A stretch of DNA of 64,000 bases. Origin: JACCZX01 sp963824935 (GTDB lineage: Bacteria > Pseudomonadota > Gammaproteobacteria > Burkholderiales > Burkholderiaceae_F). Shown one piece after another: positions 9,197-17,129 of this stretch. Both the position numbers and the translations under genes were made by a program. Numbering within the stretch: the first letter of the stretch is position 1; every line of letters begins with the position of its first letter. The notes below the pieces were generated by a model. That model had not been told where the DNA came from and did not search any database. It saw only the letters and a list, made by a program, of their open reading frames with translations. Location: NCBI GenBank assembly GCA_963824935.1, contig CAWGRF010000023.1, positions 62,001 through 126,000 on the forward strand, in the 5' to 3' direction.

Positions 9197-9700
9197 CTAC
9201 AGCGGCAAGGTCATGTTGCGCGCTTTTTCGTTTTGCGTGGCGCGGTACTGAGCAAGCGTCATCGCCAGCTCGGCATCCTGGGTCGAAAGCATCTCGACCA
9301 CAAACAATGCGGCGTTGGCCGCGCCCGCTTCGCCGATCGCGAACGTGGCGACCGGCACACCTTTCGGCATTTGCACGATCGACAGCAACGAATCTTCTCC
9401 GCGCAAGTACTTGGATGGAATCGGCACGCCGAGGACCGGAATCAGCGTCTTCGAGGCCAGCATGCCGGGCAAGTGCGCTGCGCCGCCGGCGCCCGCAATG
9501 ATCGCCTTCAGCCCGCGTGCACGTGCCTCCTCTGCGTACGCAAACATCTCATCGGGCGTGCGATGCGCCGAAACCACGCGCGATTCGAATCGCACGCCGA
9601 ACTCTTTCAGCACCTCGCACGCGTGCTGCATCACATCCCAGTCGGAAGTCGATCCCATCAGCACACCGACCAGCGGCGCAGATTGACCGTCGCGTTTCAT
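9197..9700 (-). CDS. purE: N5-CAIR mutase
   Basis: 167 residues, intact. The class I PurE signature is clear: VLMGSTSDWDVMQHACEVL, then VVSAHRTPDEMFAYA, AGGAAHLPGMLASKTLIPVLGVP and the later MPKGVPVATFAIGEAGAANA. It converts N5-CAIR to CAIR in the cytoplasm, directly after PurK in the pathway. The ATG is at 9700; purC lies upstream and purK follows at a 10-nt gap. Confidence 0.95.
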   Translation of the reverse strand: MKRDGQSAPLVGVLMGSTSDWDVMQHACEVLKEFGVRFESRVVSAHRTPDEMFAYAEEARARGLKAIIAGAGGAAHLPGMLASKTLIPVLGVPIPSKYLRGEDSLLSIVQMPKGVPVATFAIGEAGAANAALFVVEMLSTQDAELAMTLAQYRATQNEKARNMTLPL

Positions 9701-9753
9701 GTTTACCGCCCGCGGTTACGCAACGCGCGATTGTACGGATCGCCTGTCACTGA

Positions 9754-10647
9754 TCACTCGATCACCGTTTGGCCGGTCAGACGCAGCAATGCTTCGCGAT
9801 ACTTCGCGGCCGTTTTTGCTACGACCTCGGGCGGCAAGTCCGGCGGCGGCGGTGTCTTGTTCCAGTCTTGCGTCTCCAGCCAATCGCGTACGAACTGCTT
9901 GTCGAACGATGGCGGCGATGAGCCTTCAGCGTACCGCTCTGCCGGCCAGAAGCGCGACGAGTCGGCTGTCAGCACTTCGTCCATCAATCTCAGCTCGCCT
10001 TTGTCGTCGAGCCCAAACTCGAATTTCGTATCGGCAATGATGATGCCGCGCGTCACCGCGTATTCGGAAGCGGCCGCGTACAGCGCAAGGCTCACCGAGC
10101 GAATACGAAACGCCAGCTCGGCGCCGACGATCTGCTTCATGCGCTCGAACGAAATATTCTCGTCGTGCGTCCCCAGCTCAGCCTTGTTGGCCGGCGTAAA
10201 GATGGGCTCAGGCAGTTTGCTCGCCATCTGCAGACCGGCAGGCAGATCGATTCCGCACACGCTGCCCGTGCGCTGATAGTCCTTCCAACCCGAGCCGATC
10301 AAATAGCCGCGCACGACCGCCTCCACTGGCAGCGGCTTCAACTTCATCGCGACCACTGCGCGGCTGCGCACCTGATCGACCTCGCCGAGAGCAACGACGC
10401 TCTCGGGTGCGATGCCGGTCAAATGATTCGGCGTCACATGTGCCAGCCTCTCGAACCAGAAGTTCGACATCGCATTGAGCACGTTGCCCTTGTGCGGGAT
10501 CGGCTGGCTCATCACGACATCGAATGCGGACAGGCGGTCGGTGGTCACGATCAGCAACTTGTCGTCATCCACTGCATAGCTGTCGCGCACCTTGCCGCGA
10601 TAGACGAGCGGCAATGACTTGATACTGGACTGCAACAGTCCGCTCAC
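9754..10647 (-). CDS. purC: SAICAR synthase
   Basis: Joins aspartate to CAIR using ATP. The PurC core begins LPLVYRGKVRDSYAVDDDKL, followed by TDRLSAFDVVM, VVRGYLIGSGWKDYQRTG, GTHDENISFERM, IIADTKFEFGLDD and LTADSSRFWPAERY, all typical of the long bacterial/eukaryotic-like PurC (about 297 residues). I place the start at GTG 10647, because a longer reading to 10692 would overlap dgkA. The upstream ribosome site is weak, so the exact start is uncertain. It heads purC-purE-purK-sua5. Confidence 0.93.
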   Translation of the reverse strand: MSGLLQSSIKSLPLVYRGKVRDSYAVDDDKLLIVTTDRLSAFDVVMSQPIPHKGNVLNAMSNFWFERLAHVTPNHLTGIAPESVVALGEVDQVRSRAVVAMKLKPLPVEAVVRGYLIGSGWKDYQRTGSVCGIDLPAGLQMASKLPEPIFTPANKAELGTHDENISFERMKQIVGAELAFRIRSVSLALYAAASEYAVTRGIIIADTKFEFGLDDKGELRLMDEVLTADSSRFWPAERYAEGSSPPSFDKQFVRDWLETQDWNKTPPPPDLPPEVVAKTAAKYREALLRLTGQTVIE

Positions 10648-10657
10648 CGGCGCTCGC

Positions 10658-11077
10658 TCACGTCCGGAAAAAATACCAACCGACGATGGCAATCCAAGTG
10701 CCGCCCGCGAGCAGCAGCGCCAGCATCACGGCGGCGCTGCCGATGTCCTTGGCGCGCTTGCCGAGCGGATTGATCTCAAGGCTGTCGCGATCCACCGCCG
10801 CTTCGATCGCGGTGTTGAGCAACTCGACGATCAGCACCAGCATCACCACGCCGATCAGCAGAATCTTTTCTGCCAGCGCAATCGGCAGCAGCAGCGCAAC
10901 CGGCGTCAATACCACCGCCAGCATGATCTCCTGCCTGAAGGCATCTTCACCGGCCCACGCGGCACGCAAGCCCTCCAACGAGTAATGCGTCGCGTCGACC
11001 ACGCGCTTTACCCCGCGCCGGCGCTTCTCGGCAGCGCGGTCTAGCGTGACGGTCTGACGCGGTGGTTCGGCAGTCAT
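10658..11077 (-). CDS. dgkA: Diacylglycerol kinase (membrane, DgkA family)
   Basis: 139 residues. An amphipathic N-terminal region (THYSLEGLRAAWAGEDAFRQE) is followed by three transmembrane segments, and the family hallmark VELLNTAIEAAVDRDS lies at the second. It phosphorylates diacylglycerol to phosphatidate at the inner membrane and recycles lipid from membrane-derived glycan synthesis. The N-terminus is about 20 residues longer than in E. coli. It ends 10 nt before the chosen purC start, so the two are likely co-transcribed. Confidence 0.92.
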   Translation of the reverse strand: MTAEPPRQTVTLDRAAEKRRRGVKRVVDATHYSLEGLRAAWAGEDAFRQEIMLAVVLTPVALLLPIALAEKILLIGVVMLVLIVELLNTAIEAAVDRDSLEINPLGKRAKDIGSAAVMLALLLAGGTWIAIVGWYFFRT

Positions 11078-11113
11078 GGCAGCAGATGATAAGGCTCGCG
11101 GACAAGGGCAAGC

Positions 11114-12856
11114 ATGACATCAGTATCATCGCCGGCCCAGCCCAGATCGCCTCGCGCCATGCCCACCATCGACTATTCGCGCTTCTATCGCTACGACGAC
11201 TTGATGGCGATTCTGCGCGGCTTCGCCGACGAGAATCCCGACTACATCTCACTGGAGACGATCGGCACGAGTCACGAGGGCCGCGCGATTCCGCTGCTTA
11301 CGATCACCAATCGCCGCACGGGAGCTGCCTCCGACAAACCCGCGTACTGGGTTGACGGCAACATTCATTCGATCGAGCTGTCGGCATCGAACGCGTGCAT
11401 GTACTTCATCGATTGGCTGATGAAGGAGCGCGGCAACAATGCAGAGGTTGCCCGTGCGCTCGACACGCGCGCGTTCTACATATGCCCGCGCATCAACCCC
11501 GACGGCGCCGAGTGGGCGATGGGCGATAACCCGCGCTATGTGCGCTCGTCGACACGCCGTTATCCGTTCGATGAAGAGCCGATCGACGGACTGCTTGCCG
11601 AGGATATCGACGGCGACGGCCGTGTCTTGCAGATGCGCGTCGCCGATCCGAATGGTCCGTGGAAAAAGCATCCACAAGAACCTCGTCTGCTGGTGCGCCG
11701 CGCGCCGACCGATGCGCCGGGTGGCGAGTACTTCCGCGTGTTCATCGAGGGACGCATCGAGAACTACGACGGCGTCAACATCACCGTGGCCGGCGTATTC
11801 GGCAACGCGCAGGGGCTCGATTTGAATCGCAACTTTCCGTCGGGCTGGCGGCAGGAGTTCGAACAGCTCGGCGCGGGACCGTATCCGACCTCCGAGCCCG
11901 AGGTGCGGGCGATCGTCGACTTTTTCGTCAAGCATCCGAACATCTGCGGCGGCACCAGTTTGCATACGTTCTCGGGTGTGCTGCTGCGACCATTCGGTCA
12001 TCAACCCGACGACAAGATGCCGGCCGAAGACCTGTGGACGTATCAGACAATCGGCAAGAAGGGCGAGGAGCTGACCGGCTATCCCGCGATCTCGATCTGG
12101 CACGACTTTCAGTACATGCCGGGCGAGCACATCAGCGGCGCCTTTGACTGGATCTACGAGCATCTCGGCATGTTCATGTGGACGATCGAGATCTGGAATC
12201 CGAAGAAGGAAGCCGGCATCGACAACAAGGAATGGATTCACTGGTTCCGCGATCATCCGATCGAAGACGACCTAAAAGTGTTTGAGTGGGCGCAGCGCGT
12301 TGCGCCGAACGAAGGTCACATCGACTGGAAACCGTTTGATCATCCGCAACTCGGCAGGGTCGAAATCGGCGGCTGGAACCGGATGCTGATCTTCGCCAAT
12401 CCGCCGCCTGCGTTGCGCGAAAAGGAGATCGCGCGCTTTCCGCAGTGGCTCCTATGGCAGGCGCTGATATCGCCGAAGCTGGAAGTGCGCAGCGTTGAAG
12501 TGACCCCAGCCGGTGGAGACACGTGGCGCGTGCGGCTCGTCGTGCAAAACATCGGATGGTTGCCGACCTATGTCACAAAGATGGCGACGGAGAGAAAGTT
12601 GCTGCGTGGCGTTTTGGCAGAGATCACGTTGCCGGAGGGAGCGCAACTGTTATCCGGCAAGCCGCGCGAGGAACTCGGTGAGCTTGAAGGTTGGGCGTAT
12701 CTGCACACCGGCATTTCGTTCTGGCCGAACAAGAGGGTGACCGCGGACCGCGCCTATGTGGACTGGGTTGTGAGCGGCAAGCCAGGGTCGACGCTCGGAG
12801 TATCGGCGTGGCACGAGCGGGCGGGCAGGCTGGCAACGACGGTGACGCTTGCGTAG
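11114..12856 (+). CDS. M14-family zinc carboxypeptidase
   Basis: 580 residues. The N-terminal two-thirds is an M14 peptidase domain: the zinc-binding HxxE is in DGNIHSIELSAS (about residue 90), the third zinc histidine probably in GTSLHTFSG (about residue 284), the substrate-binding region is GLDLNRNFPSGW, and the catalytic glutamate is in MWTIEIWNPK. The C-terminal part (VRSVEVTPAGGDTWRVRLVVQN) looks like a beta-sandwich domain. No signal peptide is evident, so cytoplasmic peptide trimming is possible. ATG 11159 is an alternative start. It is divergent from dgkA with a 36-nt gap. Confidence 0.85.
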   Translation: MTSVSSPAQPRSPRAMPTIDYSRFYRYDDLMAILRGFADENPDYISLETIGTSHEGRAIPLLTITNRRTGAASDKPAYWVDGNIHSIELSASNACMYFIDWLMKERGNNAEVARALDTRAFYICPRINPDGAEWAMGDNPRYVRSSTRRYPFDEEPIDGLLAEDIDGDGRVLQMRVADPNGPWKKHPQEPRLLVRRAPTDAPGGEYFRVFIEGRIENYDGVNITVAGVFGNAQGLDLNRNFPSGWRQEFEQLGAGPYPTSEPEVRAIVDFFVKHPNICGGTSLHTFSGVLLRPFGHQPDDKMPAEDLWTYQTIGKKGEELTGYPAISIWHDFQYMPGEHISGAFDWIYEHLGMFMWTIEIWNPKKEAGIDNKEWIHWFRDHPIEDDLKVFEWAQRVAPNEGHIDWKPFDHPQLGRVEIGGWNRMLIFANPPPALREKEIARFPQWLLWQALISPKLEVRSVEVTPAGGDTWRVRLVVQNIGWLPTYVTKMATERKLLRGVLAEITLPEGAQLLSGKPREELGELEGWAYLHTGISFWPNKRVTADRAYVDWVVSGKPGSTLGVSAWHERAGRLATTVTLA

Positions 12857-12914
12857 CTGATCCCCTTCCTCGGCAAACTCATTTCGAACCGGCGGCATTC
12901 GGGCCACTGCGGAG

Positions 12915-12966
12915 TTCATAGTGAACGAACTGTGCCTATACTCGATCGCACAACAATTATCAGGAG
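12915..12966 (+). promoter_or_regulatory. Candidate sigma70 promoter and ribosome site for the Bug gene
   Basis: TTCATA (12915-12920) and TATACT (12937-12942) are separated by 16 nt. AGGAG (12962-12966) lies 6 nt before the ATG at 12973. The -10 is a 5 of 6 match, the -35 a 4 of 6 match. Confidence 0.45.
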
Positions 12967-12972
12967 ACAGCC

Positions 12973-13938
12973 ATGGACCGTCGTACGCTACTGATCGCGA
13001 GCGGCGCGCTCGCAGCGCTGCCTTCGAGCGCAGTGCGGGCACAAGCGTTTCCTTCGCGCCCGATCACCTTGTATTGCGCATTCCCCGCCGGCGGCCCAAC
13101 TGACCAGGTGCTACGCGCATTCGCCGAATCAGCATCGCGCACGTTGGGACAGCCGATCGTCGTTGAAAGCAAGCCGGGCGCCGGTGGCACCGTTGCGCCG
13201 ATCGCGCTGAAGAGCGCGAATCCCGATGGCTACACGTTATCGCAACTGGCGATCAGCATCTTTCGCATTCCGCACATGCAGAAAGCGCCGCAGCTCGATG
13301 CGCTGCGCGACTTCACGTACATCATCAACATGACCGGCTACACGTTCGGTCTTGTTGTGCCTGCCGGCGCGCCATGGAAGACGCTGAAGGACTTTGTTGA
13401 GGACGCGAAGAAGAATCCAGGCAAGATCGACTACGGCTCGACCGGCACCGGAACGACTCCGCATCTGGCGATCGAGGAGTTCGCGGCCAAGGCCGGCATC
13501 AAGCTGACGCACGTTCCGTTCAAAGGAAGCGCCGACTTGATGACTTCGATTCTCGGCGGCCATGTTCAGGCGGCCAGCGATTCGACCGGCTGGGCGCCGC
13601 ATGTCGAATCCGGCAAGCTGCGGCTGCTGGTGACGTACGGATCGAAGCGCACGAAGAAGTGGCCCGACGTGCCGACATTGGCCGAGCTTGGTTACGAGAC
13701 AGTCTCTGATTCACCATTCGGCATCGGCGGCCCGCCGGGAATGGATCCAGCGGTCGTGCGGACGTTGCACGACGCGTTCCGCAAGACGCTCGAAGATCCC
13801 AAAGTACTCGCGATACTCGATCGATTCGATCAGTCGGTGATCTACATGAGCCCCGAGGAGTACACGAAGTACGCGCGGCAGATGGTCGATGCCGAGCGGG
13901 CGACGATCGACCGGTTGGGGCTGCGCGGCAGTATGTAG
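12973..13938 (+). CDS. Tripartite tricarboxylate transporter receptor (Bug family)
   Basis: 321 residues. A signal peptide (RRTLLIASGALAALPSSAVRA) precedes the Bug fold: FPSRPITLYCAFPAGGPTDQ, then GQPIVVESKPGAGGTVA, YGSTGTGTTPHLAIEEFA and VPTLAELGYE, all typical. Bug proteins are periplasmic solute receptors, greatly expanded in Burkholderiales; most are orphans with no TctA/TctB genes nearby, as here. The ligand is probably a carboxylic acid but cannot be named. It appears to have its own promoter and is followed by the inverted-repeat block. Confidence 0.9.
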   Translation: MDRRTLLIASGALAALPSSAVRAQAFPSRPITLYCAFPAGGPTDQVLRAFAESASRTLGQPIVVESKPGAGGTVAPIALKSANPDGYTLSQLAISIFRIPHMQKAPQLDALRDFTYIINMTGYTFGLVVPAGAPWKTLKDFVEDAKKNPGKIDYGSTGTGTTPHLAIEEFAAKAGIKLTHVPFKGSADLMTSILGGHVQAASDSTGWAPHVESGKLRLLVTYGSKRTKKWPDVPTLAELGYETVSDSPFGIGGPPGMDPAVVRTLHDAFRKTLEDPKVLAILDRFDQSVIYMSPEEYTKYARQMVDAERATIDRLGLRGSM

Positions 13939-13966
13939 GACCCTCATCGCAGCGCGCAAGTGTTTG

Positions 13967-14109
13967 GCGTAGCTGCGCTGCCTGAGGCGTCGGGCACTTA
14001 CGTGCCTGCTCTGCGGTACTCGCGCCAGCGGCGGGCCTGCAAACTCGCTCGCGCTCAAACAGGCAGGCCCTCAGAGGCTCCCGCTGCCGCTCCGCTCCTC
14101 GACGACGCC
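13967..14109 (+). repeat. Left arm of a large inverted repeat (REP-like element)
   Basis: About 140 bp that reappears, inverted and slightly diverged, at 14235-14376. Inside it GGGCCTGC (14033-14040) and GCAGGCCC (14063-14070) can pair as a stem-loop of their own. It lies directly after the Bug gene stop. Confidence 0.8.
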
Positions 14110-14234
14110 CAAGGCAGTGCATCTACACCAAACGCTTGCGCGTGGAGCGTTCTCTGGTGGTGGGGAAAAGAAAAACATCTCGAACTGAGGCAGCGTCTCG
14201 ACAGCAGCGGCTGGCGCAGATGCGCCGCCTTTGC
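14110..14234. other. Spacer between the two inverted-repeat arms; no gene
   Basis: Unique sequence with an A-rich patch (GGGGAAAAGAAAAACATC near 14161). With the arms it makes 13939-14413 a 475-bp block without coding signal between the convergent Bug and fba genes. Confidence 0.6.
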
Positions 14235-14376
14235 GGCGTCGTCGAGGAGCGGAGCCGAGGCGCGGGCTTTCGGGCCTGCCTGTTTGAGCGCAGCGAGTTT
14301 GCAGGCCCGGCGCCTCGGCGAGTACCGCAGAGCAGTCGCGAAGCGACCGATGCCGCAGGCGGCGCGGCTGCGCCAG
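14235..14376 (-). repeat. Right arm of the large inverted repeat (REP-like element)
   Basis: Reverse-complement copy of 13967-14109. Its inner stem is GGGCCTGC (14272-14279) and GCAGGCCC (14301-14308). On the + strand the core translates as LFERSEF, a string I recognise from spurious peptides produced by dispersed repeats in proteobacterial genomes. That supports a dispersed, non-coding repeat family. Confidence 0.8.
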
Positions 14377-14413
14377 CCGCTGCTGCACCGCGAACCAACA
14401 ACAACAGTCAGCG

Positions 14414-15478
14414 TCAGTGCACGTGCTGCGACAACGCTCCTGTCGTGTACTTGTGCGCAATCGTCGTGAGCGGCAGCGGCTGGATTCCGCTGGCCTGCCC
14501 TTCGCAGCCGAACTGCACGTAGCGCTGCTTGCAGATCGCCTTTGCTGCTGCGCGCGCCGGCTTCAGATAATCGCGCGGATCAAAGTGGCTCGGGTTTTCG
14601 TGCATGAACTTGCGGATCGCTGCAGTCATCGCCAACCGAATGTCGGTGTCGATGTTGATCTTGCGCACGCCGTGCTTGATCGCTTCCTGAATTTCTTCGA
14701 CGGGCACGCCGTATGTTTCCTTCATCTCGCCGCCGTGCCGGCGGATTTCCTGCAACAAATCCTGCGGCACAGAAGATGAGCCGTGCATCACCAGATGCGT
14801 GTTCGGGATGCGGCGATGAATCTCCTTGATGCGGTCGATCGCCAGGATGTCACCCGTCGGCTTGCGCGTGAACTTGTACGCGCCGTGGCTGGTGCCGATG
14901 GCGATCGCGAGCGCATCGAGCTGGGTTCGAGCGACAAAATCGGCGGCTTGATCGGGATCGGTCAGCAGCATTTCCTTCGTCATTGTCACTTCGGCGCCAT
15001 GGCCGTCTTCCTTATCGCCGCGCATCGTTTCCAGTGAGCCCAGGCAGCCGAGTTCGCCTTCGACGCTCACGCCCTGCGGATGGGCCATATCGACGACCTT
15101 CTTCGTCACCTGAACGTTGTAGTCGTAATCGGCCACGGTCTTGCCGTCTTCGCGTAACGAACCGTCCATCATCACGGATGAAAAGCCGAGTTTGATCGCG
15201 CCTTCGCAGACCGCAGGCGACTGGCCATGATCCTGATGCATCGCGATTGGAATCGCGGGATACGCCTCGACCGCTGCCTGGATTAGATGCTTCAGAAACG
15301 GCTCACCGGCGTATTTGCGGGCACCGGCAGAAGCTTGCATGATGACCGGTGCATTGACTTCGTGCGCGGCCTCCATGATCGCCTGCACTTGCTCCAGATT
15401 GTTGACATTGAACGCCGGCACGCCGTAACCGTTTTCGGCCGCGTGATCCAGCAGTTGACGCATTGAAACCAGCGCCAT
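14414..15478 (-). CDS. fba: Fructose-bisphosphate aldolase, class II
   Basis: 354 residues, intact, zinc-dependent aldolase of glycolysis, gluconeogenesis or the Calvin cycle. Motifs: GYGVPAFNVNNLEQVQAI near the N-terminus, the metal-site histidine region PIAMHQDHGQS, SVMMDGS, VEGELGCLGS with the metal glutamate, and GTSHGAYKF and VMHGSSSVP with further ligands. The length and the Calvin-type signature fit the class IIB aldolases of betaproteobacteria. A strong ribosome site (AAGGAGG) precedes the ATG. It is the last gene of the run pgk, hydrolase, pyk, S41, fba, separated from S41 by about 50 nt. Confidence 0.96.
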   Translation of the reverse strand: MALVSMRQLLDHAAENGYGVPAFNVNNLEQVQAIMEAAHEVNAPVIMQASAGARKYAGEPFLKHLIQAAVEAYPAIPIAMHQDHGQSPAVCEGAIKLGFSSVMMDGSLREDGKTVADYDYNVQVTKKVVDMAHPQGVSVEGELGCLGSLETMRGDKEDGHGAEVTMTKEMLLTDPDQAADFVARTQLDALAIAIGTSHGAYKFTRKPTGDILAIDRIKEIHRRIPNTHLVMHGSSSVPQDLLQEIRRHGGEMKETYGVPVEEIQEAIKHGVRKINIDTDIRLAMTAAIRKFMHENPSHFDPRDYLKPARAAAKAICKQRYVQFGCEGQASGIQPLPLTTIAHKYTTGALSQHVH

Positions 15479-15530
15479 GATGTCCTCCTTGGGAGTTACC
15501 TTGCTCGGATTTTAGGCGCGTTGCGCATCC

Positions 15531-17129
15531 TCACGGGGCAGGCTCGAGCGGGAATCCAGCACCGTCATGCACATCGCTGTGAATGGTCCCTTTCGGGGGC
15601 GCCGCCGGACTCTCGGTCAGCAACAACCGTTCCAGCAGCGCCTTCTCGGCCACTTCAAGCGCACGATCCCGCCCCGCACGCAGATCAGCGAGCGTGGGCG
15701 GGGCGTAGATCGTCGGCGCCAGTGGTTCGCCCTCCATGCGGCGGCCGTGCGCCGAACGAAATCCCGTTTCGGACACGCGCACACCCCCTGAGCCCGGCAG
15801 CACGTATTCCGAGCGCACGGCAACCACGCAGCCGCAGGTTGACTCGCCGACGATCAGCGCATCGCGCTGCTCGAGCAAAGCGGTCGCTGTCAGTTCCGAA
15901 GCGCTGCCGGAGCGCCGATCGGTCAACACCGCAATCGGCTTCAAGAAGGGCGCGGCGCCCGGCATGACGCGAAGCTCGCGCGCGCTTTGCTGCTCGCCGC
16001 GCCGCGAGAGTTGCGTCAATACCATGCGAGGCTCCGGCAGAAACTGACGCACGAGCCAGATAAATTGGCTGTAATCACCGCCGCTGTTGCCACGCAGATC
16101 CAGCACCAGCGCGCGAGCATCGGCAATCCGCTGCAGCGCTTGCTCAACATCGGTGCGATTGCGCACTGAAAAGCGATTGAGCTTTACGACCGCTATGCCG
16201 GCGTCAGAGATGGAAGCCGTGACGGTCGGTGGTCTTACCAGCGGCTCCGGCATTAACGTCACCGTGAGCCGCTCCTCGCCATCGCGCTGCAATGTCAGCC
16301 GCTGCTCACGCGGCGGAGCATCAGGCATGCGCTGCAATGAGCGCCGCACTGCGCGCAGCTGCGCGAAGCGAACTACTTCATCGTGGTTCGCAGGCTGCGC
16401 TTCGGAAGACATGATGTCTGCCGGACCGATCTGCAGGTCGCGCGCGGTGCGGAAAAAATCCGTATCGAACCGACGATCATCGATGCCGATAACCACATCA
16501 CCTTTGCGCACTCCGGCACGCGACGCTGGCGATGCCTGATCTACATCGACGACGACGAGCTGATCATCGATGACCGAAAATGCGATGCCCGAAGCGAGTA
16601 CGGCAAAGCGCCGGTGATCGGCGCTTTCACGAGCTGTAACGACGCGCGTATGCGAATCCTTGAGCTCGCGCACCATCGCCTTTAGCGCCAGATACATTTC
16701 GGCGTCGCTCTTGGCTGCAATCACGGCGAGCCGATGCTTTTCTCGCACCGCCTGCCAGTCAACGCCATTCAAAGCGGGGTCATAGTGACGCTCGGCAACG
16801 ATCTGCCAGGCGCGCTGTTGCGCTTCAAGCCGCAACTCCGCGGTTGCAAACTCCTCGCTCAAGCTGTCCTGCAACAGCCGCGCCGTGGACTCAGATAACC
16901 CGGCCGCCGGCCCCGCAGCCGGGCGCGTCTCAGATAAGCCGGCGGCCGGGCGCGTCGGTAACGACGCGGATGCGCTGAACGCAACCGCAAGCGCTACCAC
17001 ACACGTTGATACTCGGATCAAGTGCGCGAAGCGCGCGGCTGGCGCAGCGCTGTTCGGTACACCTTTGGCGCTGCGCGCCGTCCCTCCAAGCAGAAGCGAG
17101 CCCGTCAGGCGGCTCACCCGAGGGCTCAT
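15531..17129 (-). CDS. S41-family (C-terminal processing-like) peptidase, secreted
   Basis: 532 residues. A hydrophobic signal segment (VVALAVAFSASAS), then a low-complexity RPAAGLSE linker encoded by a repeat, an N-terminal helical region (AWQIVAERHYDPALNGVDW), a PDZ-like region (VVDVDQASPASRAGVRKGDV) and the S41 core (ALVLDLRGNSGG). The likely nucleophile serine is in DRRSGSASELTA (about residue 405). The usual GKG lysine segment reads GESTCGCVV instead, as in some divergent S41 members, so the catalytic dyad may differ. Its ATG overlaps the pyk stop (ATGA), so it is translationally coupled to a glycolytic enzyme, an unusual pairing. Confidence 0.85.
   Translation of the reverse strand: MSPRVSRLTGSLLLGGTARSAKGVPNSAAPAARFAHLIRVSTCVVALAVAFSASASLPTRPAAGLSETRPAAGPAAGLSESTARLLQDSLSEEFATAELRLEAQQRAWQIVAERHYDPALNGVDWQAVREKHRLAVIAAKSDAEMYLALKAMVRELKDSHTRVVTARESADHRRFAVLASGIAFSVIDDQLVVVDVDQASPASRAGVRKGDVVIGIDDRRFDTDFFRTARDLQIGPADIMSSEAQPANHDEVVRFAQLRAVRRSLQRMPDAPPREQRLTLQRDGEERLTVTLMPEPLVRPPTVTASISDAGIAVVKLNRFSVRNRTDVEQALQRIADARALVLDLRGNSGGDYSQFIWLVRQFLPEPRMVLTQLSRRGEQQSARELRVMPGAAPFLKPIAVLTDRRSGSASELTATALLEQRDALIVGESTCGCVVAVRSEYVLPGSGGVRVSETGFRSAHGRRMEGEPLAPTIYAPPTLADLRAGRDRALEVAEKALLERLLLTESPAAPPKGTIHSDVHDGAGFPLEPAP
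16891..16956 (-). repeat. Short GC-rich repeat inside the S41 coding sequence
   Basis: The + strand unit TCAGATAA-(C/G)CCGGC... ending CGGGCGCGTC occurs twice (16891-16929 and 16930-16956), each rich in CCGGC/GCCGG pairs. It codes for the repeated RPAAGLSE linker just after the signal peptide, a site that can tolerate extra residues. Confidence 0.65.
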
